DNA of 64,000 nt from Melitaea cinxia. Lineage: Eukaryota > Arthropoda > Insecta > Lepidoptera > Nymphalidae. Numbering within the stretch: position 1 is the first letter of the stretch; each line of letters starts with the position of its first letter. The stretch covers positions 7,078,001-7,142,000 of the forward strand of contig NC_059406.1 of the NCBI RefSeq assembly GCF_905220565.1, written 5' to 3'. Both the position numbers and the translations under genes were made by a program. Shown here piece by piece: positions 46,601 to 51,700 of this stretch. The notes under the pieces are model-generated. The model saw nothing but the letters and a program-made list of their open reading frames with translations. It was not told the origin of the DNA and ran no database searches.

Positions 46601-47140
46601 AATGTAACAACCCCTACACGCTGCATTATATTTTACAACTGTTTCTATTCTCGAAGATAGGCAAAAATGTCTATATTATGAGTTTTTGACTCAAAGAGCT
46701 TTAATTTGGTTGAAATACGAAGTAAAATGTCATGCCTGGAATTTACGTATATTTTCCATAAAAAATAAAATTATACAAGAACCCATCAAATTATCCTTGA
46801 ATCACATGTCATTCAGTCAATTCTAATGGAACAATGTAAGTTAGTGAAATATAGTTTAAGGTTAGATCATGATGCAGACATAAATCTATAAATTTCATAC
46901 AAGAATTACCTCAATATGATATTATTAAAGTTAGATTTACCTATATCCTATATTAGGTTTGTGCTTGGCTGTCCCCCCTCCCTTGTACGTTCCACCGCCG
47001 AGCGCCCTCTCCTCGCCGAACCTCGGGTACTCGCTGTGCACTCCGACGAGCGCTACTCCGGCCTCCTCAGCCGCCGCGTCCCTCCCGGAGTATGCCTTCA
47101 TAGCGCCGGGGATCGAGAGCGTCGACACCGGTTTCCGCAG
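15264..47140 (-). CDS. SK: SK-type (KCNN) Ca2+-activated K+ channel gene, 5' end incomplete
   Basis: This is a calmodulin-gated potassium channel subunit of the plasma membrane; known family members form tetramers and produce the slow after-hyperpolarisation. Thirteen coding positions are recognisable, two of them duplicated: 46941..47140, 37202..37331, 36824..36919, 35477..35650, 22477..22619, 22143..22247, 20755..20890 or 20177..20312, 18698..18808 or 18536..18646, 18081..18208, 17882..17951, 17336..17437, 15723..15865 and 15264..15420. All are bounded by AG/GT and the phases join without error, giving 564 residues plus a stop. Residues, numbered from the first exon seen: basic N-terminal region 1-67, S1-S5 about 75-283, pore 284-328, S6 and its extension 329-365, calmodulin-binding domain about 345-431, coiled coil 432-465, Pro/Ser-rich tail 466-564. 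Mammalian SK2 is about 580 residues, so little is missing. The start codon was not found. The span is interrupted by many transposons, all in introns. Confidence 0.95.
15723..15865 (-). CDS. SK: SK exon: C-terminal tail, with possible retained-intron stop
   Basis: The 143-nt exon has acceptor aattgcag and donor CTAG|GTAATA. It encodes DQVNNLPDIMARCLQQCWER and then AEQRKNFLHPDTAAVPTPP, ending SPYS plus a split Arg. If the donor is not used, the frame hits TAA at once (TCT AGG TAA), so intron retention would give a shorter channel. If used, it joins in frame to the exon at 15420. Confidence 0.85.
16087..16284 (+). mobile_element. Helitron-type non-autonomous element, family D
   Basis: It starts AAAATTCTCATGTCACAATG and ends GGGGTCAGCTAGT, the terminal wording I associate with lepidopteran non-autonomous Helitrons (Lep1-like). 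It lies in the SK intron between 17336 and 15865. Confidence 0.65.
16526..16757. mobile_element. MITE-like element, family F
   Basis: Short terminal inverted repeats, AAACCGACTTCAA at the left and TTAAGTCGGTTAAA at the right. It is non-coding and lies within an SK intron. Confidence 0.6.
16966..17134 (-). mobile_element. SINE family A copy, head lost
   Basis: The tail to the middle of the family (ending at ACCGACGGCTTAAC) lies in the SK intron between the coiled-coil exon and the tail exon. Confidence 0.8.
17194..17265 (+). mobile_element. tRNA-like 72-nt unit (SINE head or tRNA relic)
   Basis: The 7-nt ends CGTTCCA and TGGAACG pair perfectly as an acceptor stem. A D-arm-like TAGCTTAATTGGCTAGAG and a T-arm GCAGGTTCGATCCCCGC (box B intact, one stem mismatch) follow. 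The anticodon stem has a mismatch and the loop lacks the usual U33, so it is unlikely to be a working tRNA. Imperfect inverted repeats (TATCAAAAATTTCGATC and GATTTTTGATAATTATGATA) flank it. Confidence 0.6.
17336..17437 (-). CDS. SK: SK exon: C-terminal coiled coil
   Basis: The 102-nt exon is phase 0 at both ends (acceptor ttttacag, donor GTACGT). It encodes TQNTVYEIVSDMSTRQDTIE and then ERLTSLEEKLSNLQ, a heptad-like leucine pattern that matches the tetramerising coiled coil after the SK calmodulin-binding domain. Confidence 0.92.
17882..17951 (-). CDS. SK: SK exon: end of calmodulin-binding domain
   Basis: The 70-nt exon has acceptor aattccag and donor GTAATT. The first base completes the Ala codon, then 23 residues LRKVKMDQRKLMDNANTITD-MAK follow, matching the LRSVKMEQRKLNDQANTL stretch of mammalian SK. 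It is short but its phase and similarity fit exactly. Confidence 0.92.
18081..18208 (-). CDS. SK: SK exon: calmodulin-binding domain
   Basis: The 128-nt exon starts in phase 0 (tatttcag|CTG) and ends on a split Ala (GC|GTGAGT). It encodes LKNAAANVLRETWLIYKHTR and then LVKRVHPGRVRTHQRKFLLAIY. This is the constitutive calmodulin-binding domain of SK channels, recognisable from NAAANVLRETWLIYK and HQRKFL. It follows either alternative S6 exon in frame. Confidence 0.95.
18536..18646 (-). CDS. SK: SK alternative S6/calmodulin-binding exon 2
   Basis: The 111-nt exon is phase 0 at both ends (acceptor attaacag, donor GTAAGG). It encodes GAGCTALLVTVASRKLEL and TRAEKHVHNFMMETQLTKK. It differs from its partner at four positions: Ala to Thr and Val to Ala within S6, Asp to Glu and Arg to Lys at the end. 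The two S6 changes fall at the cytoplasmic end of the pore helix, next to the bundle-crossing gate known from KCa3.1 and SK structures. The silent-site differences show an old duplication kept under selection. Confidence 0.93.
18647..18697 (-). other. SK: 51-nt intron between the two alternative S6 exons
   Basis: This has a GTAAGT donor and a ttaacag acceptor with a TACTGAC branch-like motif starting only about 11 nt from the donor. The donor-to-branch distance looks too short for a spliceosome to join the two exons, a known way of enforcing mutually exclusive use. The motif and the distance are seen; the mechanism is inferred. Confidence 0.6.
18698..18808 (-). CDS. SK: SK alternative S6/calmodulin-binding exon 1
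   Basis: The 111-nt exon is phase 0 at both ends (acceptor cttaacag, donor GTAAGT). It encodes 37 residues: GAGCTALLVAVVSRKLEL, the inner half of S6 and the start of the calmodulin-binding region, then TRAEKHVHNFMMDTQLTKR. This is the version closest to the canonical SK sequence (LLVAVV). It is followed after only 51 nt by a homologous exon of the same length. Confidence 0.94.
19000..20176 (-). other. SK intron between pore and S6 exons, nothing else recognised
   Basis: AT-rich with no exon-like similarity; it separates the second pore exon from the first S6 exon (1368 bp in all). Confidence 0.5.
20177..20312 (-). CDS. SK: SK alternative pore exon 2 (GFGD filter)
   Basis: The 136-nt exon has acceptor ttcaaaag|G and donor GTAAGT and encodes 45 residues after the split Arg. 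It starts FHDEEHANLLNAMWLIAITF, contains LSVGFGDIVPNTYCGRG and ends IAVSTGIM. Its S6 start (STGIM) matches canonical SK, while its filter Tyr is replaced by Phe, as seen in EAG/ERG-type K+ channels. It has the same length and phases as the exon at 20755..20890, so either can follow the S5 exon. The polypyrimidine tract of its acceptor is weak, which may mean it needs help to be selected; that is inference. Confidence 0.93.
20755..20890 (-). CDS. SK: SK alternative pore exon 1 (GYGD filter)
   Basis: The 136-nt exon has acceptor gctctcag|G and donor GTATGT and encodes 45 residues after the split Arg. It starts FHDEDHANLLNSMWLTAITF, contains the filter LCVGYGDIVPNTYCGRG and ends ITLTCGMV. It covers the outer turret, pore helix, selectivity filter and start of S6. 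It is the first of two homologous exons; the second begins 443 bp downstream in transcription order. Eleven of 45 residues differ between them. TLTCGMV departs from the TGIM ending usual in SK proteins, so this copy is the more diverged one at S6. The length is not a multiple of three, so including both copies would break the frame. Confidence 0.93.
20891..22142 (-). other. SK intron between S5 and pore exons
   Basis: 1252 bp, AT-rich. I looked for a third pore exon and found none. Confidence 0.55.
22143..22247 (-). CDS. SK: SK exon: S5
   Basis: The 105-nt exon has acceptor ttttacag and donor GTCAGT, and is split in Arg codons at both ends. It encodes FVLKTLMTICPGTVLLVF followed by MVSLWIIASWTLRQCE, the S5 helix and the start of the turret. 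The donor ends in AG, so both candidate pore exons downstream, which begin with G, complete the same Arg codon. Confidence 0.95.
22477..22619 (-). CDS. SK: SK exon: S4 and S4-S5 linker
   Basis: The 143-nt exon starts in phase 0 after ttccag and ends on a split Arg before GTAAGT. It encodes 47 residues: SLPMFFRLYLICRVMLLHSK, the S4 helix with few charges typical of SK rather than voltage-gated channels, and then LFTDASSRSIGALNRINF, the S4-S5 linker that contacts calmodulin in SK structures. The intron upstream is 12.9 kb and carries two large retrotransposons. Confidence 0.95.
23201..23214. repeat. 5' target-site duplication of the R1-clade element
   Basis: AAGATATTCCTAAA, repeated exactly at 29058..29071 after the poly-A tail; the leading A bases overlap the tail, so 12-14 bp are informative. 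Confidence 0.85.
24060..24087 (+). repeat. A28 run abutting the ORF1 start
   Basis: This is a homopolymer of 28 A whose last base is the A of the ORF1 ATG. It sits inside the element, not at its 3' end. Confidence 0.95.
24087..26165 (+). CDS. Retrotransposon ORF1 (Gag-like, zinc knuckles)
   Basis: This is a 692-residue nucleic-acid-binding protein of the non-LTR element. The N-terminal third is Ser/Thr-rich and charged. Residues of about 130-440 are dense in Glu, Lys, Arg and Leu and probably form coiled coils. The C-terminus (about 610-680) carries three Cys/His knuckles: CMRCLGFGHTKALC, CNYCAGEHTGGNC, and CINCLRAKRSGHDLGHTAYS followed by AEC. That triple arrangement is typical of the R1, TRAS and Jockey-type ORF1 family. 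The frame is uninterrupted. The start codon sits at the very end of a 28-nt A run (24060..24087), which is unusual. ORF2 follows after a short gap. Confidence 0.88.
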   Translation: MSSTQNTKKTTEASSVTSKSSVSLRKRVLKKLATVTGASADPLPSTSSDQLTQQQYKNVAEIVMVHTDTASEPPMSDLEDSEASPEGSLASASSRRTSLLYTTPRRGTGVEMDMVTGVANKLLQRGKEALESAEKMKRELKITVYESLQGLYETVLSLSDSRNRHKCALEKERARHAQELVRVERAHTKELTEMKKTLLSGIQTVQTDVAESLRETRAVRSWLGYETVEPFHQIRELREIQVELQEKQNEIWRAISLAKAGSEVPPQTNFVSQEALEAVGKKIGSISSFLEKLKGDLAETRTLLTAKIDNIPLALDDESRTQSNMDTVWKNQIEEILHQTKITNIQLSNPQTHPELDLTPLFETLNEKVEIMSSEVRTLRDSNKISTSPKKPSLETEMAVREVKETLNTIKEGVTKLAPRAPTTYAQVAARPKQESAEQRPNHTLIISSRNPQETGEQVLNKIKDSLDLTKSGARMERVRKARDQKIVVRCASKEDMVKIRGQVQKNADLTVREPTNQDPLVCVRGVLSSYTNEEIVDLIKAQNGHILEGVDEKALKMKVRFRKRARNPHECHPVIELSPVLWKKFIDRGKIYIGFGRCAVEDQSPLIQCMRCLGFGHTKALCKQDKDACNYCAGEHTGGNCPSKAKSDLPQCINCLRAKRSGHDLGHTAYSAECPERIKWDNIARSRVQYC
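26227..28644 (+). CDS. Retrotransposon ORF2: endonuclease and reverse transcriptase, C-terminally truncated
   Basis: This protein of about 805 residues nicks target DNA and primes reverse transcription. I chose the ATG before RFIQANLQRS; the frame is open back to 26188. The APE-type endonuclease is seen in QANLQRS, LVQEPYTG, GDVNAWSHWWG and SDHNAITF (residues 1-230). The RT is seen in YRPIGLLSILGKTVEKM, VSLDIEGAFDNAWW, GCVQGSIGGPTFWNLILD and FADDVVLVFS, with catalytic Asp residues present. The protein ends shortly after the thumb in an A-rich stretch (AKKKNY, then stop), so the roughly 200-300-residue C-terminal part with its Cys/His motif, usual in this clade, is absent. This looks like an internal deletion or a non-autonomous derivative rather than 5' truncation. 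Confidence 0.88.
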   Translation: MRFIQANLQRSKLATSELLQVAQKKGISFALVQEPYTGRTGEMRQYPGTKIIQCTLGRQKPVKAAIIVFGDNVEVIHDPQIVTENVAAVFVKAGRLELGILSVYFEPRDQDIEPYLKQVRTATAKFPTHHHIVAGDVNAWSHWWGSSSEDQRGAQLHGFITEMDLHIHNNGDVPTFETYRGDRLYSSCVDLTLTSQSLLARLETWQVERNLITSDHNAITFRLRTEGPLKPLVPISTRRYNTKKARWTDFTATLTSSLAEESVTLSAVHKVSNKDELEGMIAKYVTIIHRTCERTIPRIKPWKGDPRPPWWSSELDSLKREQLRAKRRIRNAAPCRRPGVIEEYVRAKEKYKKAADEAATRSWKEFCTAQDRESVWDGIYRVIRKTSRRHEDVLLRNESGETLSPEQSAKLLAKTFYPDDSVDTETIYHKQIREAVESKTPAELEDLSDDDPPFTAAELEQVLLSQNPKKAPGPDGLTSDICAAAINCDRELFLALANKCLLLSYFPKQWKVAHVCILRKPAKEDYTHPKSYRPIGLLSILGKTVEKMMVGRLQWRLFPTLHRSQYGFMPQRGTEDALYDLVKHIRQEMDSKKIVLLVSLDIEGAFDNAWWPALKKQLVDKHCPRNLFTMVASYLQDRKVIVNYARATSEKETTKGCVQGSIGGPTFWNLILDSLLRKISDMGVYCQAFADDVVLVFSSQKSGNLQTSAETTLAAVQEWGIHNKLSFAAHKTNAMVLTKKLKYDTPIIHMSGTRLRLVDQIKLLGLILDSKLTFNAHVSAVCKKAADIYKQLARAARVTAKKKNY
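28645..29030 (+). other. 3' UTR of the R1-clade element
   Basis: This is non-coding. It begins with several imperfect units around aagtgtatat (28657..28760), and ends with a conserved block from about 28840 that recurs, reversed, at 42163..42365. Confidence 0.75.
29500..29635. repeat. Hairpin with 37-bp arms, Penelope-like
   Basis: The arms 29500..29536 and 29599..29635 match at 35 of 37 positions. The 62-nt loop holds CATGGTTGCTGCAAATTATC and CCGAAACATCGGG. A similar loop occurs at 61020..61055. Confidence 0.6.
30119..30185. repeat. AT-rich minisatellite
   Basis: Imperfect repeats of AATAGAATAT and ATATAAT units, inside the S3-S4 intron of SK, upstream of the mag-like element. Confidence 0.6.
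30807..30879 (-). repeat. 3' LTR of the mag-like element
   Basis: 73 bp, 71 identical to the other LTR. On the minus strand it is preceded by GGGGAAGA, a good polypurine tract at 30880..30887. Confidence 0.92.
31010..31265 (+). mobile_element. Family B copy inside the mag-like element
   Basis: The family B sequence lies between the 3' end of pol (31359) and the 3' LTR of the LTR element, ending GGCTGTAATGATGATG. It inserted into the LTR element after that element arrived, or the ancestor carried it. Confidence 0.75.
31359..33011 (-). pseudogene. mag-like pol: RNase H end and integrase
   Basis: This encodes 550 residues. It starts with the RNase H block QIEKEILAIVFACERFHQYI and VETDHKPLG. 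The integrase zinc domain follows (HLGIERCKRRARQ and CKICQQY), then the core: VGSEIFEL, VITDNGTQYSSREF and NGKSERAVQTVKKML, and a Lys/Arg-rich tail. The first catalytic Asp of the integrase D,D-35-E triad appears as Glu (SEIF in place of the usual T/S-D-L/I-F). The polar tail after RFRRNRRHLIK is normal for the clade. Confidence 0.9.
32981..33703 (-). pseudogene. mag-like pol: RT core and RNase H start
   Basis: This encodes 240 residues: FSTPFGRYQFLRLPFGINCA, the catalytic YIDDIIVWG box, CRFFVEEVKYLGH, the connection FLGAVNFLSKFIPNH, and the RNase H start VMSVDASRNALG. The frame breaks after LTDAQKC, and RNase H carries on in the next frame from about 33011. The catalytic RT Asp residues are intact. 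Confidence 0.88.
33865..34206 (-). pseudogene. mag-like pol: end of protease and RT approach
   Basis: This encodes 113 residues. FAIADMISNSILGYKSCEML gives the end of the retroviral-type protease, and the part from CACRKIPHSLRDRLKVELEK onward is the fingers approach of a gypsy RT. It overlaps the previous frame by 10 bp and ends at another frameshift near 33865. The next 160 bp still encode RT blocks (for example ICLDLRELN and SVLDATAGFW) in changing frames. Confidence 0.8.
34197..34685 (-). pseudogene. mag-like gag zinc knuckles and protease
   Basis: This encodes 162 residues with two knuckles, CMSCGNSRCGRKDEC and CFTCGKQGHFSRFC, followed after a polar linker by an aspartic protease start, FKIDTGADYNII (catalytic DTG present). 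The open frame also extends upstream of the first Met. It stops near 34200 in an AG-dinucleotide run where slippage is likely, and the protease continues in the next frame. Confidence 0.85.
34784..35149 (-). pseudogene. mag-like gag, N-terminal part
   Basis: This encodes 121 residues starting MEHAGGPVSRADAWKKWKQQ, a capsid-type segment (FLLFIKASG, LLGPDGFDIYQTF, YFGMKSNVTLMRYKFFSRNQ). The ATG lies about 145 bp inside the 5' LTR. The frame ends at CDSLH, and coding similarity resumes in another frame immediately afterwards, so gag is frameshifted near 34790. Confidence 0.8.
35295..35367 (-). repeat. 5' LTR of the mag-like element
   Basis: 73 bp, TG...CA ends, followed on the minus strand by TGGTGACAGCGG, the expected position of the tRNA primer site. 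Confidence 0.92.
35477..35650 (-). CDS. SK: SK exon: S3 region
   Basis: The 174-nt exon is phase 0 at both ends (acceptor atttcag, donor GTAAGT) and encodes 58 residues. It opens with LFMIDNCADDWRIAMTWQRI, matching the conserved SK segment around the DDWRIAMT motif, and continues through S3 with CAVHPIPGQY. The exon start lies 278 bp upstream (in SK direction) of the mag-like element, whose right LTR ends at 35367, so transposon insertion has come very close to the coding sequence. Confidence 0.94.
35968..36600 (+). mobile_element. Family C copy split by a nested insertion
   Basis: The first 30 bp (GGCATTGCAGGATATGTCCTGCTA) and the rest from about 36355 match family C. Between them lies about 350 bp of another element. 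Confidence 0.7.
36002..36352 (-). mobile_element. LINE 3' tail nested in family C
   Basis: The minus strand ends GTCCCGAAATAAAGATTATT followed by (ATT)n, the polyadenylation-like end of a LINE. The rest is AT-rich without similarity I can name. Confidence 0.55.
36824..36919 (-). CDS. SK: SK exon: S2
   Basis: The 96-nt exon is phase 0 at both ends (acceptor ttacag, donor GTAAAT). It encodes 32 residues containing ALKTLISMSTVILLGLIVAY, the S2 helix, and ends YHALEVQ. The family usually has YHAREVQ here, so the Leu in place of Arg is a small departure. The intron to the S1 exon is only 282 bp. Confidence 0.93.
37202..37331 (-). CDS. SK: SK exon: linker and S1
   Basis: The 130-nt exon is preceded by ttttcag and followed by GTATGA. 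It encodes LGRRKALFEKRKRISDYAL, the basic pre-S1 stretch of SK channels, then the hydrophobic S1 helix around MGMFGIIVMVLE and a short outer loop ending VYTK. Phase: the first base completes the Arg split with the upstream exon, and the exon ends on a full codon. The intron upstream of it is about 9.6 kb and contains SINEs and Helitron-like pieces. Confidence 0.93.
38374..38686 (-). mobile_element. SINE family A copy
   Basis: A nearly full copy with tRNA-like head (GGTTCGATCCCCGC) and tail. A middle segment of about 24 bp (TTCCCTACTATGAG... region) is missing relative to the 1.5-kb copy. It lies in the SK N-terminal intron. Confidence 0.85.
38849..39361. mobile_element. Family F element between long direct repeats
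   Basis: It starts after a 27-bp direct repeat (38822..38848, repeated at 39362..39388). Its ends hold ACGACTTCAA and TTGGAAGTCGGTT. Internally, lines of the type AAATCGGTCGACCCGGTCAA recur several times. Confidence 0.65.
39897..40200 (-). pseudogene. Helitron Rep/helicase C-terminal fragment
   Basis: The minus strand encodes a stretch with LCWTCTIHKMKGDTVDHTVV and YVALSRIKSLDGLLIEGLD, then CSKLTGKQPC. These are the last motifs (V/VI) of the Pif1-like helicase of Helitron transposons. The rest of the helicase and the Rep nuclease are not adjacent, so this is a fragment of an autonomous Helitron. Confidence 0.85.
40201..40735. other. GC-rich unclassified repeat-like block
   Basis: This sequence is GC-rich and carries a run of 14 C (about 40706..40719). 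A phrase recurs inside it: GTTAAAAAAAAGGTGAACA near 40539 and 40731. There is no convincing protein. It resembles LINE UTR material but I cannot name it. Confidence 0.4.
40736..41850. other. AT-rich with repeat-like phrases
   Basis: Phrases such as GCCATATTGGATTTAG and GCCATCTTGGATTTGA recur at 40951 and 41055, suggesting an old repeat; nothing coding. Confidence 0.4.
41851..42160 (+). mobile_element. Family D copy with internal tandem duplication
   Basis: It starts CTAATATATAAAATTCTCGT and ends GGGGTCAGCTAGT. Two units of about 103 bp (41920..42022 and 42023..42125) repeat, each with ATCGGGTAGGTCTGAGAATC and a G run of 10-11. Confidence 0.75.
42163..42365 (-). mobile_element. 5'-truncated copy of the same R1-clade family (3' UTR only)
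   Basis: On the minus strand this reads as a diverged copy of the 3' UTR of the 23-29 kb element: shared blocks include GGTCGGTGGACTCA, TCTGCATTAGGGA, GGAATAACAAAAGCA and AAGCCTGTGGA. It abuts a Helitron-type end at 42160. Confidence 0.8.
42680..42868. mobile_element. Family F fragment, reversed
   Basis: It starts AAAAAAGGAGGAGGTTCCCA, the reverse of the family F right end, and runs up to the family E element. Confidence 0.5.
42872..43178 (+). mobile_element. Family E copy, probably complete
   Basis: It starts AACTAGCTGTGCCCGCGACT and ends near ATTACAAACAGACACTTTAA. It is a widespread lepidopteran repeat, Helitron-like by its CTAG-type end; class not proven. Confidence 0.65.
43599..43651. 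repeat. (TA)n microsatellite
   Basis: About 26 uninterrupted TA units. Confidence 0.95.
43962..44303 (-). mobile_element. SINE family A copy
   Basis: Full-length copy with head and tail. Box B carries one change (GGTTCAATCCCCGC). Confidence 0.85.
44304..46940 (-). other. SK intron, nothing coding
   Basis: AT-rich apart from a SINE relic at 45.1 kb. Confidence 0.5.
45105..45180 (-). mobile_element. tRNA-derived SINE head remnant
   Basis: The minus strand shows GGTTCGATTCCCGCCTCGAG preceded by a degraded box-A-like region (TTTGCGCGGTGGCAGCGACC). Confidence 0.5.
46941..47140 (-). CDS. SK: SK exon: N-terminal cytoplasmic region ending in NIGYR
   Basis: The 200-nt exon has an acceptor in phase 0 (ttacag|CTG) and ends on a split Arg codon (ATAG|GTAAAT). 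It encodes 66 residues rich in Gly, Ala and Lys and ends KHKPNIGYR. The NIGYR motif is the well-known lead-in to the SK S1 region, and the split Arg completes with the first base of the exon at 37331. Its GC content is far above the flanks, which marks it as coding. An in-frame ATG occurs at codon 14, but the frame stays open back to the acceptor, so I treat this as an internal exon with the start further upstream. Confidence 0.85.
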
Positions 47141-48034
47141 CTGTAATAGGTTGGTTCAATTTATAACAGTTGTATCAATGGCTAAACATTTATTTTCATT
47201 TTTCATAAACGAAATATAATACAAATAAAATGTAATTTTTATGTTTCATTTTGTAAGTATACTTAGATATCTAAGTGCTAGGAAGTAAATAGAACTGCAT
47301 AGTTTTAAGGTCGTTATTTGATTAATATATTACCATGTTTTTATAACTTTTTATAAATAAACAAAAATTATTTTAACTATTCTTGACAAAAACAAAGAGC
47401 TGAGAATTAGCTCTGAGCTGACCTTTTTTATTTTTTTTTAGTGCAATATTTTCCATCAATAAAACTTTTTTTTTTCGCATAAAAAAATTTTAAGGCGTAA
47501 CTATCAAATGCGATGAAAAACATTAATGTTAAAACGAGAAAAAAATATTTTGACTAAACTAAAACTGTAAATTAAATAGTGCAAAGTTAAATTAAATTTA
47601 ATACTCAGAACAAGAAGCCTCAATTAAAAGAAATATTTTTTTTAGCATTCTTAAATAGAATTTGGTCTAATCTAAAAACAATTTTTTTTTATATATCCAT
47701 TTCTTATTTGTTAATCAGTTATAATACTTTAAAAAAATCATATGAAATATTTACGGGCGAAGAAATAATCCTAAGTCTTAGACATAAGCCTTTCGGGTAT
47801 ACGAGTACAAGGGTAATAAAAAATATTTTATTTTATTCGTTATCGATCACAAATCATTCCGATTTATAACAATGCTTATATAAATAGTAACACTTTCTTA
47901 ATTAAAGTATTCATGTTGTAACTAATACAGCGCTAAGAATATTTGAAGGACCTTCATAATTATATAGGTAATCCCACAGATATAATAAGCTACCCTTGAT
48001 CGGCCACCGCAAACGACGCTACCGTCGCAATATT

Positions 48035-48290
48035 CGCTTCAGCCTGTAATATCCCACTACTGGGAATAGGCCTCTTTCCCCATGTAGGAGAAGGATCAGA
48101 GCTTAATCCACCACGCTGCTCTGATGCGGGTTGGCGGATGTATTCCCTACTAGGAGTAACGATCGCTATCAGGTGTATATGATAACAACCGGGACCGACG
48201 GCTTAACGTGCTCTCCGAGGCACGGTGGGTAGACCCACAAGGACTGCACAAACACCCAGACCACGGCAAAAACGGTTGCGCCAACGCGGC
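48035..48290 (-). mobile_element. SINE family A copy with intact 12-bp target duplication
   Basis: The copy is flanked by GTCGCAATATTC at 48023..48034 and 48291..48302. About 95 bp of the head, including box B, is deleted between CACGGCAAA and AACGGTTGCGCC. It is useful for fixing the family's ends. Confidence 0.85.
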
Positions 48291-48486
48291 GTCGCAATAT
48301 TCCTAAAAACCAATATACCTAAAAACCTAAATTCCTAACTAAATTAGTCTAAGATACATTGATTAATTGATATAATATTATAAATAATAGCTGCTTACGT
48401 CCAAATTTTTATGTCCCTTATACTTGTATTTGGTTGCTAAATAGCATCAAAAGTCAAAATATAATCTAAACAAATAAATAAAATTG

Positions 48487-48788
48487 GAGTGTCTGTTTGA
48501 AATATTAAAATAACCGCTTTTAACTAAATCCATATGTATGTATATACACGGTAAATATACCAAATTAACATTTTTATAATTTTTGTCTGTCTGTCTGTCT
48601 CTCTGTTTGTTCCGGCTAATATCTGAAACGTCTGGACTGATTTTGACAGGACTTTCACTGGCAGATAGCTGATGTAATAAGGAGTAACTTAGGCTACTTT
48701 TATTTTAGATTTATTTTATAACTCTGTGAACTGAACAATAATTATTTTGTTAAATTCCATGCGGACGATGTCGCGGGTCCAGCTAGTA
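48487..48788 (-). mobile_element. Family E copy
   Basis: The reverse of the 42.9-kb copy; ends GTCGCGGGTCCAGCTAGT on the plus strand. Confidence 0.65.
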
Positions 48789-51700
48789 TTTAGATAAAGT
48801 TAATATTTAGAAAATAGAAAAAAATATTACCTACAAAATAATAAGAGCTATGAAATCGTAAAATGTTCCAAAAAGTTCATTTGAACTTACTAACGACCGA
48901 ACATAAGCCGGAATTTTATTATGAAAATGAGATATCATTTCATACATTATCACTATGGAGCTAGATGTAGTTTTAGATGTAAATTATAATATTTTTACCT
49001 GTCTTCAAAAAGGAGGAGATTCTCGATGTATCTGTATTTTTTGGAGTCTACTTTGTCAGATACGGTATAAGGCACGCGGTATGAAAGTAATATGGGGAGT
49101 GATATCGTGTGAAACAACGATACAGTGACGCTGAAAGTGGTGCTTTATAGGGCTTTCACCTGTAGCAAAATATAGGGATCATACCAGCATTTATTGTACA
49201 GATACGAAACGTAAGTGCCTTTATGTTTCAACTTTATTTTATAATTATATTGTTTTAAGTACATATAATTTATTATAATTAGATTTACTTAATAGAATAA
49301 AAAGTAGTTTTTGAGTTATTTCTTATAACACCTACGTATTTATTTTACTTCGGCTACGTTGATTATGTTCTCATTTTATTATGTGGGTTTAGTGACATTT
49401 GTACTATCTTTTCAACAAAGCACTTTTTTCTTTATAGAGTAACTGCGGAGTTTCTTGCTGATTCTTCTCTTCAGAATCTAATTGCGAATCGGTGGCAGCT
49501 TCATTTTAACCTATAATTAGTTCGTTAAAACTAATATAATTTTATTTGTCAAATAACTATTAAATCGTTATTATGAATCTTACTTCGTTAAAGCATTTTT
49601 TTATTTGATTTGATTACGTGTATGTCATATAAAAATTAAAATAAAAGATATGTGTATTTCGTGAAAGAGACAAAACAAATTAAAGGGACTAAAACAAAAA
49701 ATTAAAATGTGATAGATGACATAAATGAGACATTTTTTTTAATGTAATATATTTGTTACGTTAAATAAAGATTGTTCGGTGTTCTGAAAGGGAAGGTTAG
49801 TGGTTTAACGATAATATGGAATAGAATTGCGGCATCACGTCGGCAATTCGGCTAAACTTACCCGTTCCGAGTGTAATAGTCCCATTCGCTTAAAGTATCG
49901 GATCGACCAACTTTCGTAATTTCTGAACCTTATTTTATAATATGAATTTCATAAATATCTAATTTTAAACATTTTATTTAAAAAATAGACAAAAAAAATA
50001 ATAATGTATGATATTTAATTTTATAATATTAAAATATTTTTATTTAATAATATTATTGACATATTTTTTGTCTAGCTTTTTTCGTCTAATTTATATAATT
50101 TACAGTTTTGATACAAAAGCAATGAATTCAAATGAATTCCGCAAAGTTCCAAATCATATGTAAATTATAGAACATTATGGAAATTGCAGTGATAAATTGA
50201 TACATGGTAATAAGATAATATTCGGATTACGATAACGATTCATAACGAACTTAACCGGATATTACTTTTATGACATCAGCCGTACACATCTATACAACAT
50301 TGCTTAGTGCTTCATATTTATCTTAACTGTATTAAATTATAGAAGCATTACTAGATACGTACTTATTATAAAAATATTCAAATACACATATTGTAATACA
50401 ATATTAAACCCTAATAATAATTAATATATAGATATTAATTCTCATAGCACAATTAGGACAGAAATGCAAGGGAAACCAACAATTTTTAATATTTTTTTTC
50501 TAACACTCAAGTATTATTTCCAAAATTATAATACTTTCATCAAAGACATTTTTGACGTATTTAAAGGACATGAATAAAAAATAAAGTCTAAATGCAACAA
50601 TACTATTTCAACTGTATTCATGCCGCCTAGCGTTGTAACAGTACGTAAGTTTAGCCATGACCTCTTAGGCTTTTGTCGTACTTATTCGTACGTCGAGAGC
50701 TTGCTTAACGCTTATACAAAGAGAGCAATCGAAATATCAAAAACTGTTTGAAATGACGTGCTTTAAAAATACAATAAACACAATTTGCAATATCGACTGT
50801 TATTTCGGTGTGACTTTTAATATATCTAGATAATATATTTTAGTAAGAATAAAAATAAACCAAGAGTAAAATCTGCGTCTATGTTTAAAAAAACAGAATC
50901 AATATGTAAAAAAAAAACATATATTACATGTTTATAATTATATTAGAGGATGCTACATGCGACTACCTTGGAGACATGTGTATTGACGTTATTACGAGCC
51001 GCCATATTAGTTATTGATACCGACACGGAACGAAGTAACTAGAACGGGTCTAAATCATAATGATGACAATAAATTTAGGAGATGCTGATCAGACAACTCT
51101 ATTATATAAATATTTTATACAACGACAGTATGCGTAGCCGTTCTAAATGCAAAATAAATAAAAAATAAAATTTCTACAAAAGCCCATACAAACTTCGATC
51201 ATTAAGTTTTTTAATGACATGGATGTATCGATAAGGTATCGAGGACAATCACAGAAAAAACTTGGGTTTTTTCGCTATGTTCATAGCCACTTTGCTAAGT
51301 ACTTTTCATTAATATAATTATGTGAACCAAATGCTTAATTCCTATAATATACTCCTAATTTACTATATAATTGTATTTTCAGATAGGTAACTGTATATTA
51401 TTGTAACCACTTCATGCACACTCAATAATTTGTTTTATAAATATTGTTCATATCAAATATTTCTCGAAACAAGAAAGAGGAAATTCTATAGCTTTGCGAA
51501 TTGGCTCTTAGCAAAAGAGTTACGTCAAAGTGCTTATCAACTTTAATTGATGGAATTCTCATCGATCGCTGTCCAATCTAAAGAAAAATTGATCAAAATA
51601 TATGACTATGTTGTATGATGGATTAGAGTTTTAAAATAATACTTTGTAACAAAAATATTAGGTAAAAACGTTATATCGTAACATCGTTTGAACAAAAGTA

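Noticed and set aside
46959..47219. Pro/Ser-rich plus-strand frames over the N-terminal SK exon
   Set aside because: They cover the antisense of the exon ending in NIGYR; no family similarity on the plus strand.
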